From Betaproteobacteria bacterium (GTDB taxonomy: Bacteria > Pseudomonadota > Gammaproteobacteria > Burkholderiales > Casimicrobiaceae), in assembly GCA_005888865.1 (NCBI GenBank), contig VBCL01000045.1, positions 4,497 to 11,498 on the forward strand: a stretch of DNA of 7,002 nt, given 5' to 3'. Each line of letters opens with the position of its first letter. Position 1 is the first letter of the stretch. The translations under genes were made by a program, and so were the position numbers. The notes under the pieces were generated by a model. That model did not search any database. It was not told the DNA's origin and saw nothing but the letters and a program-made list of their open reading frames with translations. Positions 5,331 to 7,002 of this stretch are shown one piece after another.

Positions 5331-7002
5331 TTGAACAACCTGCTGAAGAATCTCCTGATCTGGCTGGTCGTCGGCCTGGTCGTACTCACGGTCGTCAAGC
5401 AGTTCGACGCGCGGCCCGGCACCAAGGACACCGTGCCTTACTCCGACTTCATGGAGCAGGCCAAGCAGGGACACGTCGAATCGGCCTCGATCGAGGGCCG
5501 GACGATCAAGTGGACCGGCACCGACAAGAAAACGAACATCACCTACAGCCCCAGCGACATCTGGATGGTCGGCGACCTGGTGCGGTACGGCGTCAAGGTG
5601 CAGGCCAAGCCGGAAGAAGAGCAGAGTTTCCTCGCGCAGGTGTTTATCTCCTGGTTCCCGATGCTGCTCTTGATCGGCGTATGGGTATTCTTCATGCGCC
5701 AGATGCAGGGAGGCGGCCGCGGCGGCGCGTTCAGCTTCGGCAAGAGCAAGGCGCGCATGCTCGACGAGTCCAACAATACGGTCACGTTCGCGGACGTCGC
5801 GGGCTGCGACGAAGCCAAGGAAGAAGTCTCGGAGCTGGTCGAGTTCCTGCGTGATCCGTCCAAGTTCCAGAAGCTCGGCGGGCGCATTCCGCGCGGCGTG
5901 CTGATGGTCGGCAACCCCGGCACCGGCAAGACGCTGCTCGCCAAGGCCATCGCCGGCGAGGCGAAGGTTCCGTTCTTCTCGATCTCGGGCTCCGACTTTG
6001 TCGAGATGTTCGTCGGCGTGGGTGCGGCGCGCGTGCGCGACATGTTCGAGCAGGCGAAGAAGAACGCGCCGTGCATCGTGTTCATCGACGAAATCGACGC
6101 GGTCGGCCGCCAGCGCGGCGCGGGTCTCGGCGGCGGCAACGACGAGCGCGAGCAGACGCTCAACCAGCTGCTGGTCGAGATGGACGGCTTCGAGGGCAAC
6201 TCCGGCGTGATCGTCATCGCCGCGACCAACCGGCCCGACGTGCTGGACCCGGCGCTGATGCGCCCGGGCCGCTTCGACCGCCAGGTGGTGGTGCCGCTGC
6301 CCGACATCCGCGGCCGCGAGCAGATCCTGCTCGTCCACATGCGCAAGGTTCCGCTCGCCACGGACGTCAAGGCCGAGGTCATCGCCCGCGGTACCCCGGG
6401 CTTTTCCGGTGCCGATCTCGCCAACCTGGTCAACGAGGCGGCACTGTTCGCCGCGCGCAAGACCAAGCGGCTGGTCGACATGGAAGACTTCGAGATGGCC
6501 AAGGACAAGATCATGATGGGCGCCGAGCGCAAATCGATGGTCATGTCCGAGGAAGAGAAGCGCAACACCGCGTACCACGAGTCCGGCCACACGGTGGTGG
6601 CGAAGCTCTTGCCCAAGTCCGATCCGGTGCACAAGGTGACGATCATCCCGCGGGGCCGCGCGCTCGGCGTGACGATGCAGCTCCCCGAAGCCGACCGCTA
6701 TTCCTTCGATCGCGATTACCTCCTGCAGCGCATCGCGGTGCTCTTCGGCGGTCGCATCGCCGAGGAAATCTTCATGCACCAGATGACCACCGGCGCCGGA
6801 AACGACTTCGAGCGCGCTACGCAGATGGCGCGCGACATGGTCACGCGCTACGGCATGTCCGACACGCTCGGTCCGATGGTGTACGGCGACAACGAAGGCG
6901 AAGTCTTCCTCGGCCGCTCGATCACGACGCAGAAGAATGTCTCCGAGGCGACCATGCAGAAGGTCGACCAGGAGATCAAGCGCATCATCGACGAGCAATA
7001 CG
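5331..7002 (+). CDS. ftsH: ATP-dependent zinc metalloprotease FtsH (3' truncated by window end)
   Basis: 557 residues are visible; about 80-90 C-terminal residues are missing compared with E. coli FtsH (644). FtsH is a hexameric inner-membrane AAA+ protease that extracts and degrades misfolded membrane proteins and regulators; E. coli substrates include sigma32 and LpxC. In order it has a first membrane helix (about 8-22), a periplasmic domain (about 25-100), a second helix (about 104-121), then the AAA+ module. That module has Walker A GNPGTGKT (194-201), pore loop FVGVG (227-231), Walker B with D253/E254, and the second region of homology with R311 and R314. The zinc protease site is HESGH (H416, E417, H420), with D492 in TTGAGND as third ligand. 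Start is TTG, supported by AAGGA 6 nt upstream and the typical family N-terminus (MNNLLKNLLIWLVVG). Asn195 replaces the usual Pro in Walker A at a variable position. No stop occurs before the window end. Confidence 0.97.
   Translation, partial: MNNLLKNLLIWLVVGLVVLTVVKQFDARPGTKDTVPYSDFMEQAKQGHVESASIEGRTIKWTGTDKKTNITYSPSDIWMVGDLVRYGVKVQAKPEEEQSFLAQVFISWFPMLLLIGVWVFFMRQMQGGGRGGAFSFGKSKARMLDESNNTVTFADVAGCDEAKEEVSELVEFLRDPSKFQKLGGRIPRGVLMVGNPGTGKTLLAKAIAGEAKVPFFSISGSDFVEMFVGVGAARVRDMFEQAKKNAPCIVFIDEIDAVGRQRGAGLGGGNDEREQTLNQLLVEMDGFEGNSGVIVIAATNRPDVLDPALMRPGRFDRQVVVPLPDIRGREQILLVHMRKVPLATDVKAEVIARGTPGFSGADLANLVNEAALFAARKTKRLVDMEDFEMAKDKIMMGAERKSMVMSEEEKRNTAYHESGHTVVAKLLPKSDPVHKVTIIPRGRALGVTMQLPEADRYSFDRDYLLQRIAVLFGGRIAEEIFMHQMTTGAGNDFERATQMARDMVTRYGMSDTLGPMVYGDNEGEVFLGRSITTQKNVSEATMQKVDQEIKRIIDEQY

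Noticed and set aside
5133..6998. 621-residue open frame on the minus strand opposite ftsH
   Set aside because: It is antisense to a full-motif FtsH. Its product is low-complexity, rich in His/Arg/Ala/Asp/Leu, as expected from reverse-reading a high-GC gene, and no domain is recognisable.

Overview
This GC-rich window, with short intergenic gaps, comes from a proteobacterium. The rlmE-ftsH pair and the FtsH sequence point to a betaproteobacterium or a close gammaproteobacterium; I cannot place it more finely by eye. Most of the window is recognisable metabolic and housekeeping sequence, and I see no clearly undescribed system. The points of interest are variations on known families and the way the genes are placed.

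Left edge (1-591, + strand): the C-terminal part of a family-3 periplasmic substrate-binding protein, cut by the window start. A compact GC-rich hairpin at 594-620 lies between it and the convergent genes that follow.

Centre (667-4335, - strand): a tightly packed three-gene operon, transcribed right to left, for a molybdenum hydroxylase of the xanthine dehydrogenase / PaoABC aldehyde oxidoreductase type. The order is the 2x[2Fe-2S] subunit, then the FAD subunit carrying an additional four-cysteine [4Fe-4S] motif, then the molybdopterin catalytic subunit. The first junction has a 1-nt gap and the second is an ATGA overlap, and each start has a good Shine-Dalgarno sequence. Electrons would flow from substrate at Mo through the Fe-S centres to FAD. 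The Fe-S subunit has no Tat signal, and an in-frame stop lies just upstream of its start, so the enzyme is probably cytoplasmic, unlike E. coli PaoABC.

Right (4555-7002, + strand): divergent from the operon are rlmE (23S rRNA U2552 2'-O-methyltransferase) and ftsH (membrane AAA+ zinc protease), the latter cut by the window end. ftsH starts at TTG, has its own SD and is preceded by a convincing extended -10 promoter. The gap between the divergent units (4336-4554) carries a perfect inverted repeat and a weak -10-like box for rlmE. In many proteobacteria yhbY sits divergently beside rlmE; here the oxidoreductase operon occupies that place.

Long open frames antisense to the oxidoreductase genes and to ftsH are GC-driven shadows.
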